From NCBI RefSeq assembly GCF_021869535.1, contig NW_026262690.1, positions 11,767,501 through 11,831,500 of the forward strand: DNA of 64,000 nucleotides, read 5' to 3'. Of the stretch, positions 1 to 9,934 are shown piece after piece (position 1 is the first letter of the stretch; each line of letters opens with the position of its first letter). The notes beneath the pieces are model-generated. The model was not told the origin of the DNA, searched no databases, and saw nothing but the letters and a program-made list of their open reading frames with translations. Both the position numbers and the translations under genes were made by a program. This DNA comes from Mytilus californianus (taxonomy: Eukaryota > Mollusca > Bivalvia > Mytilida > Mytilidae).

Positions 1-189
1 GATGTAACTAGTTGTTTTGTTCCGCCAGAACTATTCAACTAGCTACAATGTTCAGGAACTTTTCAACTAGCTACTTTTTTCCGGAACTTTTCAACTGCAC
101 TCGGAATAAATCAACTAGTTGGAAAGTTCCGTCGGAACGAAATAACTAGTTGAAAAGTTCCGCCGGAACAAAGTAACTGCCGGAACATA
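1..189. repeat. Short palindromic minisatellite
   Basis: The stretch repeats two near-palindromic words, CAACTAGTTG and GTTCCGCCGGAAC (or decayed forms), at roughly 30-40 bp spacing and in both orientations. It stops where the LINE-like sequence begins at about 190. No coding potential is seen. It continues beyond the left edge of the window, so its full size is unknown. Confidence 0.6.
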
Positions 190-1612
190 GTGGCTGTTAC
201 ACTTATACATAACATGAAGGCTTATGGTATAAATGTTAATCTATTAAAATGGTTTAAAAGCTATCTGAATGATAGAAAACAAAGAGTGATTATTAAACAG
301 TCTTCTTCAAAACTTTGCAATATTTCTGCCAGGGTTCCACAAGGGTCTGTCCTCGGACCATTGCTTTTTATAATTTACATAAATGACATTGCGGAAACGC
401 TTTATTCTCTCTGCAAACTCTTTGCAGATGACACGTCGTTCAGCTGTGCAGATCACGATGCATTGCAGATAGAATCTGTTATAAATCACGACCTGGATGA
501 GCTGAACGAATGGTCTAAAAAGTGGCTAATATCTTTTAATCCTGATAAAACAGAAATTATGTTATTTTCAAATGTTGACATCCCAGAAATTAATTTTACA
601 TTTAATGAAAAAAAAAAAAAACATACCAGTAACTAATATTCATAAACACTTAGGGGTCACATTTAGCAATGATGCTAAATGGAATGTTCATATTGACAAT
701 ATTATCTTAAGTGTATCTAAACATATAATAAAGTATGCTTAGGAAACTGAAATATAGACTTAGTAGAAAAATTTAGAAAAACCATATCTAGTTATATAAG
801 ACCTTTATTTGAATATGCCAGTGAAGTTTGGGATAATATGGGATTGGGTAATATTAATAAGCTGGAGCAATTACAGCTTCAAGCTGCTTGATTAGTAACG
901 GGTTTACCTATTTTTACAAGCTCAAGGGTAATTTACAAGGAACTTGGGTGTGAAACGTTGGCAGAAAAAAGAGAAGGAAAAAAAAATTAAAATGTTTTAT
1001 AATATTACACAAAATAATGTACCAGAATATTTGAGTTATTTAATTCCACCAACAATCCAAAGTATGACTGTTTATGCACTACGCAATGGTAACGATATAA
1101 TACTTCCGTTCCGCAGACTTGCATTAACTAATGAATCATTTATACCATCAACTATACGTCTATGGAATGACCTCGATACTTCAACCCGTGAAGCAGATAC
1201 AATCGGAAAATTTAAAACGAAACTAAAAAACTTAAATCCCAATAGTAATATATACATGCCGAAACAATATGAGTTTGGAAGTCGTAAACTCAACATTGTG
1301 CTTACTCAACTTCGATGTTCTGCTTTCTTCCTAAATTATGATCTGTCTAGAGTTAATATTATTTCTGATCCTTTTTGCCGCTGCGGTGTGTATTGCGAAT
1401 ATTCGCATCATTTCTTTTTTAAATGTATATTATATTCAGAAATACGAAGTAAGCTTTTAGAAAATCTGATCTTAATACTCCCAAATAACTGTCCATTAAA
1501 TATAGAACTGTTAACCTCGGTCAGTAGTCTACTTACTCAGGAGCAAAATGAAAATATCTTAAAATATGTGTTGGAGTTTATTAGAGGGTCGAATAGATTC
1601 CTTATTGTTTAG
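190..1612 (+). pseudogene. Broken LINE (non-LTR retrotransposon) reverse transcriptase ORF
   Basis: This is the C-terminal part of a LINE ORF2, a 5'-truncated copy. The first open segment (190-636) has the reverse transcriptase core: VPQGSVLGPLLFIIYINDI at residues 49-67 and the catalytic FADD at 78-81. The reading frame is lost at a run of 14 A (608-621). Recognisable protein continues in shifting frames through 640-940 with further stops, for example TGA at 889-891. It reopens at 944-1612, which carries the usual LINE C-terminal tail, including a cysteine/histidine cluster (C-x-CG ... HHFFFKC, about 1376-1426) like a zinc knuckle. The endonuclease and N-terminal half are absent. The motif style suggests a Jockey/Nimb-type clade, but I cannot settle the clade by eye. 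It is non-functional as it stands. Confidence 0.85.
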
Positions 1613-1948
1613 ATAGTAAAACATGACCACACACACATCATCATCTAAGTTCAGCTGGTTTTTTTGTTTTTTTTTTGTTTTTTGTTTTTGTTTTTTGTTT
1701 TTTGTTTTTATTAATTCATTTCCCGTTGTTTTTTGTGTTCTATTAATTTTTTTTCCTCTACTACTACTTTTGTGCCACTTAATTTTTCTGTCCAATTTAT
1801 ACAAATGTTGAAATAATATCTCATGTATGCATGCTCTATATTGTATTGTTAAACATGTTAAATGGAGAAGACTTCATATGTCTGTTTGACTTGTGTCTCA
1901 TCCAATTTTTGTTTATGCAAATACAATATGTTTAAACTAAACTAAAAA
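1613..1948 (+). mobile_element. LINE 3' untranslated tail
   Basis: This non-coding sequence follows the LINE stop codon. It has a long T-rich low-complexity stretch (about 1658-1715) and ends in AAACTAAACTAAAAA just before a separate tandem repeat. The short A-rich simple-repeat end fits the 3' terminus of a target-primed LINE insertion. The exact end is inferred. Confidence 0.5.
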
Positions 1949-1950
1949 CA

Positions 1951-2100
1951 TCAATTCTAGGTTTCTTGATAATGTATGTACCATTTGACATCGATTAACA
2001 TATGTACCATTTGACATCGATTCTAGGTTTCTTGATAACGTATGTGCCATTTGACATCAATTCTAGGTTTCTTGATAACGTATGTACCATTTGACATCAA
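1951..2100. repeat. Tandem repeat, ~40-bp unit
   Basis: Three full copies and one shortened copy of a 40-bp unit containing TTCTAGGTTTCTTGATAA and GTACCATTTGACATC follow directly after the LINE tail. Differences are a few substitutions and one internal deletion near 1990. Confidence 0.8.
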
Positions 2101-2159
2101 GTATAAAATGAAAGGAAAGATACCAAGGGGCAAGCAAAAACCAGAAGTCGAAAAAAATA

Positions 2160-2350
2160 CAATATAATGGCCACAAAATATGTAACATAAATATAAATGG
2201 CAAAAAAATACAAAATAATGGCAAATATACAACATAATGCCAAAAAATACAAAATAATGGCAAAAATACAACATAATGCCGAAAAATACAACACAATGCC
2301 AAAAAAATGCAACATAATGGCAAAAAATACAACATAATGGCAAAAAAATA
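2160..2350. repeat. Simple A-rich minisatellite (~18-20 bp)
   Basis: About ten imperfect copies of a unit like AATGGCAAAAAATACAACAT. Its long minus-strand ORFs, rich in Phe, Cys, Ile and Leu, are artefacts of the repeat and are not genes. Confidence 0.8.
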
Positions 2351-2439
2351 AACGAAAAGACTTACAAGTCAGCAAAACCAAACTGAAAACTAAAGACTGA
2401 ACGACACAAACCAACTCAAAACCGAGGTTGACCTCAGGA

Positions 2440-2745
2440 TATCCGGAATGGTAAGCAGTTAGTGCATTCTAGAGGAGTATAATATTCTTGAAACTGTCGA
2501 TCTCTCCCCGTTGTAATTAAGTATAGTTTGTACGAGCTTCTTTGATCAACATCAATATCCACTCTAGGCTTTCGCTGCAGTGTACTAGAAATAAGATTAC
2601 TTACTGTTTACTTTCCGACCACTCCCGAGTTCTCCTCGGATTTTTGATGGGGTTTGCGGTATTCAGTTTTAAGTTTTTCTGTAGGTTGTGGACTTTTATT
2701 TTTCTTTTCGTCTTTTTTCATGTGGTCATTGTGTTTGTTAGTCCT
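2440..2745. other. No gene seen; weak dispersed repeat
   Basis: AT/T-rich sequence with no convincing exon or structure. A stretch around 2625-2745 has the look of a dispersed mussel repeat tail, but I cannot define its ends. Confidence 0.3.
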
Positions 2746-2749
2746 TTTT

Positions 2750-3175
2750 CAGGAACCAAAGGGTTGACTGGGGGATGGAACTTTGATCATCCAAAGACTG
2801 TTCCCGTCTGGCAGTGAAACCCTTGCAAAAGTTGGGCGTCCGTTTGTCTGTGAGGGATGTATAAATACGCAGCCACGTCCGTATGGAATGGGGACGTTAA
2901 ATCTGGTGCCTCGTTTAATGAAACGCTCTATACAGGTTAAAAAAAACCCTTGCAACAACTCTCTGACTGGTCTTTAGGTGGCTTGTTGCAAGGCAAAACA
3001 TTTGCCTTACCCAACATACCCCACTTGCCTATTGACAGTCCAAATTTACCACCCTTCATACCTTTTAACCATACCTTGGAGAACAAACCTGTATTAATTA
3101 TTAATTTGTTTTCGTCTTGAATATGCATAAATATTTGCCACTGAACGTTAAGCAAATATCAATTAATCAATCGTT
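2750..3175 (+). repeat. SINE-like dispersed repeat (complete-looking copy)
   Basis: The body (about 2800-2935) contains GATGTATAAATACGCAGCC and GGAATGGGGACGTTAAATC. The same body recurs at 60443-60578. The tail (about 3120-3170) contains AAATATTTGCCACTGAACG and TAAGCAAATATCAATTAATC, and recurs at 37711-37770 and 40945-41010. A body joined to a shared tail suggests a composite SINE family of the molluscan kind. The family name is not asserted, and I see no clear pol III box A/B. Confidence 0.55.
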
Positions 3176-3327
3176 TTTCAAATTGTGATTTTGAATTGTC
3201 ACCCACTCCCTTCGTCATATTTTCAATTTCATAGGTTTTTTTCATATATAAAACAAGACTGTTAAGTGAATTTAAGTGGTGCATGTCAATCCATTGAAGT
3301 CAAAATAAAATTTATAACAACAATACT

Positions 3328-3333
3328 TTTATT
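3328..3333 (-). promoter_or_regulatory. Polyadenylation signal AATAAA
   Basis: On the minus strand AATAAA lies 12 bases downstream of the TGA stop of the EGF-domain gene. The 3' UTR would therefore be very short. Position and consensus support it, but no cleavage site can be seen. Confidence 0.55.
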
Positions 3334-3345
3334 TGCAGTTTTATA

Positions 3346-4697
3346 TCAAAACAGAACGGCTATTTCTCTTGTGGTAATTGTCTGCGTCAGAGGGTCGTTA
3401 AGAGTGACCAAAACCTTGTCCATAACATGTGCTGCAGCACCGGCAACATGTAATATACAACAGTTACATTGTGTCACACCATTGCAAGTAATGTTGCTAT
3501 GGTAATTATCACTTCCTTCAATACGCATGTCAAGTTTTGTGGTAGATGATGCACACGCGTAATTTATTTTAACGTTATACCGTTGAAAAGGCTTTGGATC
3601 CCTTGGATTTACACTAAAGCCTATAAATCTTGGTTTTGGGCGTATGTCGTTTATTTTCTTCATTGACACCGGAAAAGGCGAATCCTCTTTGACCTTCAAA
3701 TCAAAGCGTTCCGAGTAAACTGAATAATTTCCTGGAAATGTAGCAATGATTTGTACGGAAACATTTCCAGAAACGAATGAATCATAAAATATTATAGAAT
3801 CTCTATTGCAATTATTTTCAATGTTTGTATAAAACTCTTTGCAAAATGATATGACAGTTTGAAAACTCGATTCACATGTTGTGATGACGTCACCTACTTG
3901 TGAAAATGATACTCCTGACATTACTTTTATTGACGATTTTATTTGCTTGCAAATATGACGTTGAAATTTATAATAGTTTGAAGATGCATATTTACACAGA
4001 TGATTTGTTGAATGGATGAAGGTTTGGCAAACAGCTGATTCCTGACTGTCTGTCTGATGTACAGGTTTAACCGGTATCCTGATGTGATAAAGTCCAGGGT
4101 GAGACGTCAATGACCCCAGAAAATCGTTTTGTATAATATTTTCGGAATGATTTGCTGCAGTTATTTTTGCAGAAACTTCAGCAGACGAATCGGGTTCGTT
4201 GCAACTTTTAATTTCCACTGGAATTTTGATAGAATCTCCTTTATGATGATGATTGATGACGTTCTTTGATCTCCTTTGTATGTTTCTTTTCTCTTCAACA
4301 CTAGACGGTAATATATTTTGTGTCTCTTTATTGTCCTCTAATTCAACTTTCTCCTGCTTTGGCTTCATTTTACAGACAGTTATATCCTGGTCAATTTGGC
4401 CTTGGCCTTTGTTGAAAATAACGGTCACGTGCACAGAGCATCTTGTTTTCCAGTCATATGAAATTGTTGTCCCTGAAGAGGAGACAATTCTTGATATTTT
4501 GCGTAGTTTTCCCATTACTATATTAGATGAAACTCCATACTGATCATGTGACCGGAAACTTTTCAAAGACCTAACACTTCCATTCATGTCTCTTTTTCCA
4601 TATACTGTGATGTTTTGATTAGTTGGAAGATTAACATGAATTATTCTTTGGTCGACGGTATTGATAAAAATTGTATGACGAGGTGTCTTCTTCATTT
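3346..4697 (-). CDS. Terminal coding exon of the EGF-domain gene
   Basis: The acceptor is a run of eight T followed by CAG, and the exon opens in phase 1 (two bases complete a Lys codon). It encodes 449 residues and ends in ...REIAVLF and TGA. Sequons include NQNIT, NGS, NHS, NVS, NYS and NIT. Paired or clustered cysteines occur in the middle and near the end (CNGVTQCNCC). A basic KR/RR segment about a third of the way through could be a proprotein-cleavage site. No transmembrane helix is evident near the C-terminus. The upstream ATG-containing extension to 4749 is intron, not coding. Confidence 0.75.
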
Positions 4698-7600
4698 CTG
4701 AAAAAAAATATATAAGCACTTCTAAAGTAGTGAGGACATATAATTTCAACGCAAGTCAATACAGTAAGTTTGTTAAAAACGAACATATCCTATACTCACT
4801 AAAAGGCGTTCCTTGTAACTGAGAAGATAATCTATTTATTGCAAAAGGAAATCGTAATATATGAACGAGCAGATTATCAATTATATAGGAGCTGCATTCT
4901 CACTTTTATCGATTGGCGTAATCATGATTTAGTTGACCGTTGATGACCACAGATATGATAAATTGCCACTGAATACGAATACATATTTATAATTTATGAA
5001 TATATATAACTGTTATTGTTTTCCATTTTGATTTTACACCAAATAAGAAGTGTGTCAGTATGTGAGCAGGCACTGCCTACCCATCCCATACACTTTGGTT
5101 TATCTCTATGTTTTTGTTGTGTTCGTGTTGCTGAATCTTCAGTTTTCTTTAATTTTTGGTCGTGTCGTCGTGTGGCTTTCGTTTCAGTTGCATGCCACCT
5201 GTGGAATCGTCTTACTGTTCTACACCGCGTTTGTTAAAAGACATAGTTTGATATTTGATACCGTTTGTCCCGTTTTGAATGGACAGATTCTATACTCCCT
5301 ATATACCGAGTTCTGTATGCATTGCAATTCGTTTGTTATAAACGAGTATATATACAATTTATAGTGAGTTCATTCAATACCAAAAAGATATTTACTCACA
5401 ACAATGTGTTCGTTATACAATGTGTTTACAGTGAGTTCATTCAATACTGGAAAGATATTTACCCACAACAATGTGTTCGTTATACAATGTGTTTACAGTG
5501 GGTTCAATATAAATAAATCATTAATTCAATTTATAATCTCAATACAATGAGTTCGTTATAAATGGGAAAATCCAACTCAAAACGCATTAAAGTGAGTTAA
5601 TAAAAACGATAACTCTTTTGCATTTAATTCGTTTTTAGCAAGCAGACTCTATATACTCACTACAATGTGTTCGTTCTTCGTGTCCTTCTTTACAATAACA
5701 TTTATTTCCAATACCACAAACGCCTTTTCCATGACAACAGGATATACATCCTAAAATGTAAATAATTTTACACACGATTAACTTGAGATTGATGTTCAAA
5801 GAAACAATTACGTTATTCAAATAGTATGTTTGTTCTTTTTTTTTATTATTATGCTTGTCTTTTGATCTCTTTGCAATTTACCATTCTCCAATCATGTATA
5901 TAAGATGCGGAGGATGATTTCGGAACTATATTTCTACCAAGTTTGAATCACATACTAACATGTTTCTGAGTTTAATGTGACGTCCATTTTCGCTGAACTA
6001 GTATACATTATTGTTTAGTGGCCAGCTGAAGCCCGCCTCCGGGTGCGGGATTTTCTCGCTTTATTGAAGACCCGTTGGTAGTGTAGGCTGATTTCTGCAC
6101 TTTGGTCGGGTTGTCTCTTTGACGCATTGTTGGCAAGTCAGACATCGTCTGTTACCACACGACTTGCACCATCCTGCAGTTGAACCGCTTTTATTAGAGG
6201 AGACGTCAGCTCTCACGAATAAGTCTTTCAGACTTGCTGGTCTCCGAAAAGCTAAGACAGGAGGTTTTACTAACCTTTCACGTTTGATCCGTGCAAATTA
6301 TTGCCAAGCACCCAAAATTATCCAAGATCTTTCCCAAACCTCCTGTCTTAGCTTTTCGGAGACCAGCAAGTCTGAAAGACTTATTTGTGAGAGCTGACGT
6401 CTCCTCTAATAAAAGCGGTTCAACTGCAGGATGGTGCAAGTCGTGTGGTAACAGACGATGTCTGACTAGCAAACAAATACTGAATACTCTGTCGGGCTTG
6501 CAGGTGTAGTCACTTCGATGACAATTCATGCGTTTGTTGAATGGCTGTTCTGTCTCGCCAATATACTGCATGCCACATCGACACTGAAGAAGGTATACAA
6601 CATTCTGTGTTTTGCAAGTTACATTACAAAATATAGTGTACACAGACCCAGTGGAGTGGCAAGTAAATGTTTGAGTATTCAATATTTGTTGGCAAGTCAG
6701 ACATCGTCTGTTACCACACGACTTGCACCATCCTGCATATGGTGTACAAAAACCTTTGCACCTTTTGTTTGCGGTTTATCATCTTTTCCGCAAGTTTATT
6801 GTTTTCTGTTTAGTATTAAATTTATAATTAAGATCCATTTATTACACCGGTGATCCGTTTATTTGGCAATCGCCAATGGCAGTCAGCAGGGTTTAAGAAC
6901 GTTTGTTGTTCGACCAGTTAGTCAAATGCGTTTTGTTAAAATATACTTTTTCACTTTTTTAGTCTTTTGGAAAATGTTGTTTGTGCTGTATTTAGACCCC
7001 TCTAACAAGACATTTGTTTTGCATGCACACGTATAAAAATTGCGGTTTTTATCCAACGCAATCATAGGTTTGAACGTTGTTTTCAATTTAGACTTGTTTA
7101 AAATTTAATTGTATATATATATTTTACAGGAATGTATTTTTTTTCAGCCTTGTATCACCATCACTACTGGTGATCCGATGGATAAAATCTGTTGTAGAGT
7201 CGTCACTGGTTCAGACGTACTTATGTATATATATATATATATATATATCTGCTCTTTTGTTTATAATTGATTTGTATGTAGTTCAAGATTATTGAATTAG
7301 AACTCTCACGTTTCTTAAAAAGATGTTCAGTGTTTCATTTGTATGAAATTTAGCATAGCTACATAAAAGGGAGAGAGAGAGAGAGAGTACAGTCTCCCAA
7401 AAGTTTACATAGAACCTTGAATGCCGAAGTAGTTCAGAACATTTGGTGAACCATTTAAACATAAGTTCAACTGAATATGATTATTAAGTGGTAATCTGTA
7501 ACGACTTTTAAGCGTATCATCCTCCTGGTATGACAAATTACCTGATCTATTGTAGGTATGGTCTGTTGAACAATCAACGATGGAATTATATGTTACACTC

Positions 7601-9934
7601 TCTGGTAATGTTATATTACCATTCTTCATGAACACGTTGATCTTATTAAACTGAACGGTTCTGTAAAAACAAAAAGAAATAAAAATCAGTATCTAAGGTC
7701 GGATCAGGAAGTCAATTAACTTTTTGTTTTGTTTTTAAGTACGAATAGTGTAAATATGAAAAACTTTTGTACTTATGTTAATGATTTAGAGTTTGCGTTT
7801 GTGTATAAGACTTCAATATCTAATCAAAACGAACGAATAATATCACATAATAAATGTCTATTAACTAGGAAAAAGTAGGCACACAATTACATTGCCGATG
7901 TTCTAGTTATATTTGACTGATCTATAGATAAAGAAGACACCTAGCTACATCATAAACGTTATTTCATCCCCAGTTTAAAGAAGCAAGGGGTCATAATTTA
8001 AAAAAGACGCAGCGCTTTTTATTTGAACAGTATTCGTCTCATTCCTGTTGATATAAACAAAGGCACAAGTAATATAACAAAGATAAATGTCATGTTTCCG
8101 TGAGATAAAAAATGTTTCTTTATTTTTTGTTTCCTTCACAATCATTTGAAAAACCTCGAATTGAATGATTCAAAAATCAAATTGTATTAAACGAAGTTTG
8201 TTGCTGTCAATGATTTACATTGAACATTATTTAGTAAATGTCTTTGATTATTTATTGTAGCTGTGACTGAGATTCGAAATGACAACGAATTTTTAAAAAT
8301 TGCATTCTTAAAGAAATGAAAGCACTCACTCTGGATATTCCACAACTATATCTATACGTGTAATGTTAGCTAAACACACATTAGCAAATGTGAACATTGC
8401 GGACAGAAGAACCCCATATGTGACAGCGATCTGCCATCCATGGACTGATGCCAATATACATAATGTCAGAAAGTAGCTGTATAATAATGGAAATCCGCCA
8501 TTTAGTTGGTAACTGGTGAATTTGGGCTCCTGGATGTTAGGAAATATTTTAACAGTAATTTTTCCCGCTTTTATTTCGGTGTCTATTCTGCATTGACTGG
8601 AAAGAAGATCACTAGGTATATCTTCTGTTCCTTTTTGGTATAACTTTGCTTTTGCTGTCACAGCTGTACTTCTGTTAGATTGTTGCCATTTGATATTTCC
8701 CTAAAGTATAAATATTAGATTGCTGCCAATTAATATTTCTCTAAATTATAAATATTAGATTGCTGCCAATTAATATTTCCCTAAATTATAAATATAAGAA
8801 CTTACAACTCTACCAATCAGTTTTTCAGTAGACATAATTTCCTTTTATAAGATAATTTCCCGGTTTAGAACAATCTCATCTTTTATGTATAGTTGTCTGC
8901 TTTTTGTTAGACTAAGAGCGTAACAATCGGGAAGTAAAACGTGAGTAAATGCAAATAGAAAAAGTGAACTACTGGTGTTCTTTATAGATTTCCAATTATC
9001 AATAAAGATCAATAAATATACTTTTCTCTGCTACACATTGCTGTTGATGACATGTTTGATACATTGTTACAAGTTTTACATCTTTTTTCTTCTTTTTTTA
9101 TAGAATTTTACATCGAATGACAACCAGAACTAAAACGAGTCTTTACTGTCAATATCATTAGATAAAATCTATAAGACATTCGCGTTATAAGTTCAAAGAC
9201 AGACACATCATTTTCCCGAGGTTTCAAGTAGTCATCATTGAAAACCCTTATGTGAGATTAGGAAGACCATTCTTGGAGAAACAGATTAGTTTATTAGTTG
9301 TTTTTGACTTTGAACAAGCTTTCAGTAGCGAGTATACTTTAAAATCGGAAATCTGTGTCTTTTGTCTTTAATGTAAGTTGTTTATTTACAAAAAAAATGG
9401 TATGTTCGTGACGATCTAATGAGTTAAGGTATTTCCAACTGAGTGTTACAGTTTGTTCTTATGTTTTGCTTTTAAACGTGTATTGTTTAGTCATAAGTCC
9501 GGCCGTTGGTTCTCTAGTTTTATATTTACTACATATGTAACTGTAAGTTCTTTTTTTAAAAAGAAACACATTAAGTAAAACTCTTGGTCTATTTTACAAG
9601 GCACATTGTATGTTATTCTTTTCGGTAGTTTGTTGTTGGGTTGCTGTCTCCTTGACGTATACCCCACACATCCTTATTATATTTTTTAGATCTTTTTTTC
9701 GTGTGTGATACATCTTTAATTGCGTCTATTCTTCGTCTTGTTTGTAATAATGAAGAGGGAAAAGATTAAACGTATCGCATTTGTCAGATAAACCATTTCA
9801 TTATTTAAGGTACTTACCGGAATTTCAGAATACACATCCAAACTGATAGGTTCAAGGCTATCAACCGAAAATAGTTCTTCCCAAACGTCTCCCTGACATG
9901 ACACTACGGCAATTAGTACCAATATTATCATCAT
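3346..9934 (-). CDS. Secreted EGF-domain glycoprotein, five coding exons, family not recognised
   Basis: Exons, in order of transcription: 9934-9818, 8700-8330, 7660-7416, 5750-5661 and 4697-3346. The joined length is 2175 nt, giving 724 residues plus a stop. All junction phases agree (0, 2, 1, 1) and every acceptor ends in AG. Donors are GTAAGTA, GTGAGTG, a weak GTTCTA, and GTGAGTAT. The protein starts with a signal-peptide-like MMIILVLIAVVSCQ. Residues ~40-163 end in a hydrophobic stretch (109-149). An EGF-like module sits at ~245-274, followed by a 449-residue C-terminal region with many cysteines, beta-rich character and basic clusters (EEKRNIQRRSK). At least nine N-x-S/T sequons fit an extracellular or secreted product. 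The fold of the large C-terminal region is not recognised. The weakest point is the exon 3 donor: an extra exon in the 5751-7415 intron is possible. The first ATG may follow an upstream UTR exon, since TTTACAG precedes it. Confidence 0.72.
5364..5505. repeat. 67-bp tandem repeat in intron 4, copying an exon donor site
   Basis: Two copies and a partial third, starting at 5364, 5431 and 5498, of a 67-bp unit. On the minus strand each full copy includes a segment (CGAACACATTGTTGTGAGTA in one) almost identical to the end of the EGF exon plus its GTGAGTAT donor at 5653-5672. The intron therefore carries decoy 5' splice sites. In the second copy the GT is followed by GGGTAAA instead of GAGTAAA. Confidence 0.75.
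5661..5750 (-). CDS. EGF-like exon (symmetrical 1-1)
   Basis: This 90-bp exon encodes CISCCHGKGVCGIGNKCYC followed by KEGHEERTHC, which is the C-x(n)-C-C..G.C.....C.C..G.....C spacing of an EGF-like or tenascin-type EGF module. It is flanked by acceptor TTTACATTTTAG and donor GTGAGTAT. Both boundaries are phase 1, the classical class of shuffled EGF exons. In-frame translation past the donor meets a stop after 8 codons, which supports the splice. Confidence 0.8.
5935..6122 (+). repeat. Dispersed mussel-type repeat, 3' half
   Basis: The sequence contains GTGACGTCCATTTTCGCTGA, GCCCGCCTCCGGGTGCGGGA and GGTCGGGTTGTCTCTTTGAC. The same order of words occurs in the fuller copy at 20250-20661, and only the last part occurs at 39580-39665. 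It abuts the Penelope-like fragment at about 6125. It lies in intron 3 of the EGF-domain gene. The superfamily is unknown. Confidence 0.65.
6136..6466. repeat. Inverted duplication of a Penelope-like fragment
   Basis: The left arm 6136-6267 and right arm 6336-6466 are reverse complements over ~131 bp with essentially one mismatch (CACGAATAAG against CACAAATAAG), around a ~68-bp spacer. In the plus-strand reading of the right arm the protein contains PPVLAFRRPASLKDLFVRAD and WCKSCGNRRC. This is the linker and zinc-binding segment that precedes the GIY-YIG domain in Penelope-like elements. The left-arm end is repeated once more, in direct orientation, at 6688-6737. Confidence 0.8.
6500..6740 (-). 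pseudogene. Penelope-like retroelement GIY-YIG endonuclease fragment
   Basis: Read on the minus strand, the fragment runs from WCKSCGNRRCLTC through NVVYLLQCRCGMQYIGET to NKRMNCHRSD. It has the degenerate GIY (VVYLL), YIG (QYIGET) and catalytic Arg/His region of the GIY-YIG endonuclease found at the C-terminus of Penelope/Neptune-type elements. The reverse transcriptase domain is absent. At about 6480-6500 the sequence meets the head-to-head inverted copy, so the ORF runs into antisense DNA. It is a rearranged, dead fragment in an intron. Confidence 0.75.
6770..7220. other. Intron 3 sequence, no gene seen
   Basis: AT-rich sequence with no ORF of note. Segments near 6850-6900 and 7150-7215 each contain GGTGATCCG and look like decayed repeat, but nothing can be classified. 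Confidence 0.3.
7224..7249. repeat. (AT)n microsatellite
   Basis: An uninterrupted alternating TA/AT tract of about 24 bp in the intron. Confidence 0.9.
7370..7387. repeat. (GA)n microsatellite
   Basis: A GAGAGA tract of about 16-18 bp in the intron, 28 bp downstream (minus strand) of the proposed exon 3 donor. Confidence 0.9.
7416..7660 (-). CDS. Exon 3 of the EGF-domain gene
   Basis: The acceptor GTTTTTACAG precedes A-ACC-GTT..., which completes a Glu codon from exon 2 (EYPE|TVQFNK). It encodes ~82 residues with sequons NIT, NRS and NLS and two cysteines. The donor is placed at AAG|GTTCTA because that phase joins the EGF exon. The intronic consensus there is poor. An in-frame stop (TAA, 7405-7407) lies 9 bp beyond, so the alternatives are a truncated isoform ending here or a different downstream exon through GTAAAC. 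Confidence 0.65.
7661..8329. other. Intron 2 of the EGF-domain gene
   Basis: AT-rich intron with no ORF or classifiable repeat. It is bounded on the minus strand by GTGAGTG at its 5' end and TTTTTACAG at its 3' end. Confidence 0.6.
8330..8700 (-). CDS. Exon 2 of the EGF-domain gene
   Basis: 371 bp, opening in phase 0 after CTTTAG with GNIKWQQSNRS and closing in phase 2 before GTGAGTG. It encodes ~124 residues: a polar beta-like first half, then a hydrophobic stretch (about protein residues 109-149), then CLANITR with a sequon. The hydrophobic stretch could be one or two membrane segments or simply a hydrophobic core. With an N-terminal signal peptide and an extracellular EGF module further on, a core is as likely. 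No family is recognised. Confidence 0.7.
8675..8794. repeat. Three tandem 40-bp copies across the exon 2 acceptor
   Basis: Units start at 8675, 8715 and 8755, an exact 40-bp period. The first contains the start of exon 2 and its acceptor. The other two copy it with a few changes (TTGATATTTCCC becomes TTAATATTTCYC). The minus-strand intron thus has two further TTTAG-like acceptor look-alikes just upstream of the real one. Confidence 0.85.
8795..9817. other. Intron 1 of the EGF-domain gene
   Basis: AT-rich intron. About 9290-9690 reads as a dispersed mussel-type repeat (TTTTTGACTTTGAACAAGC, CCGGCCGTTGGTTCTC, GGGTTGCTGTCTCCTTGACG). The rest shows nothing classifiable. Confidence 0.45.
9818..9934 (-). 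CDS. Exon 1 of the EGF-domain gene: signal peptide
   Basis: It begins MMIILVLIAVVSCQ|GDVWEELF, a short hydrophobic core ending in small residues before a polar segment, typical of a cleaved signal peptide. It ends ...SEIP before a strong GTAAGTA donor in phase 0. The ATG pair immediately follows CCCGTTTACAG, so a 5' UTR exon may lie upstream. The longer in-frame start at 10009 would add a hydrophobic, poly-aromatic leader and is less plausible. Confidence 0.65.

Noticed and set aside
2023-2414. Three overlapping minus-strand ORFs of 90-106 residues
   Set aside because: They are generated by an ~18-20-bp A-rich tandem repeat and are low complexity (Phe/Cys/Ile/Leu); no start or splice support.
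4253-4543. 96-residue plus-strand ORF
   Set aside because: Antisense shadow of the terminal exon of the EGF-domain gene; that exon has splice sites, sequons and protein-like composition.
7224-7249. (AT)n as a promoter TATA region
   Set aside because: It lies in an intron of the minus-strand gene with no start site nearby; a microsatellite explains it.
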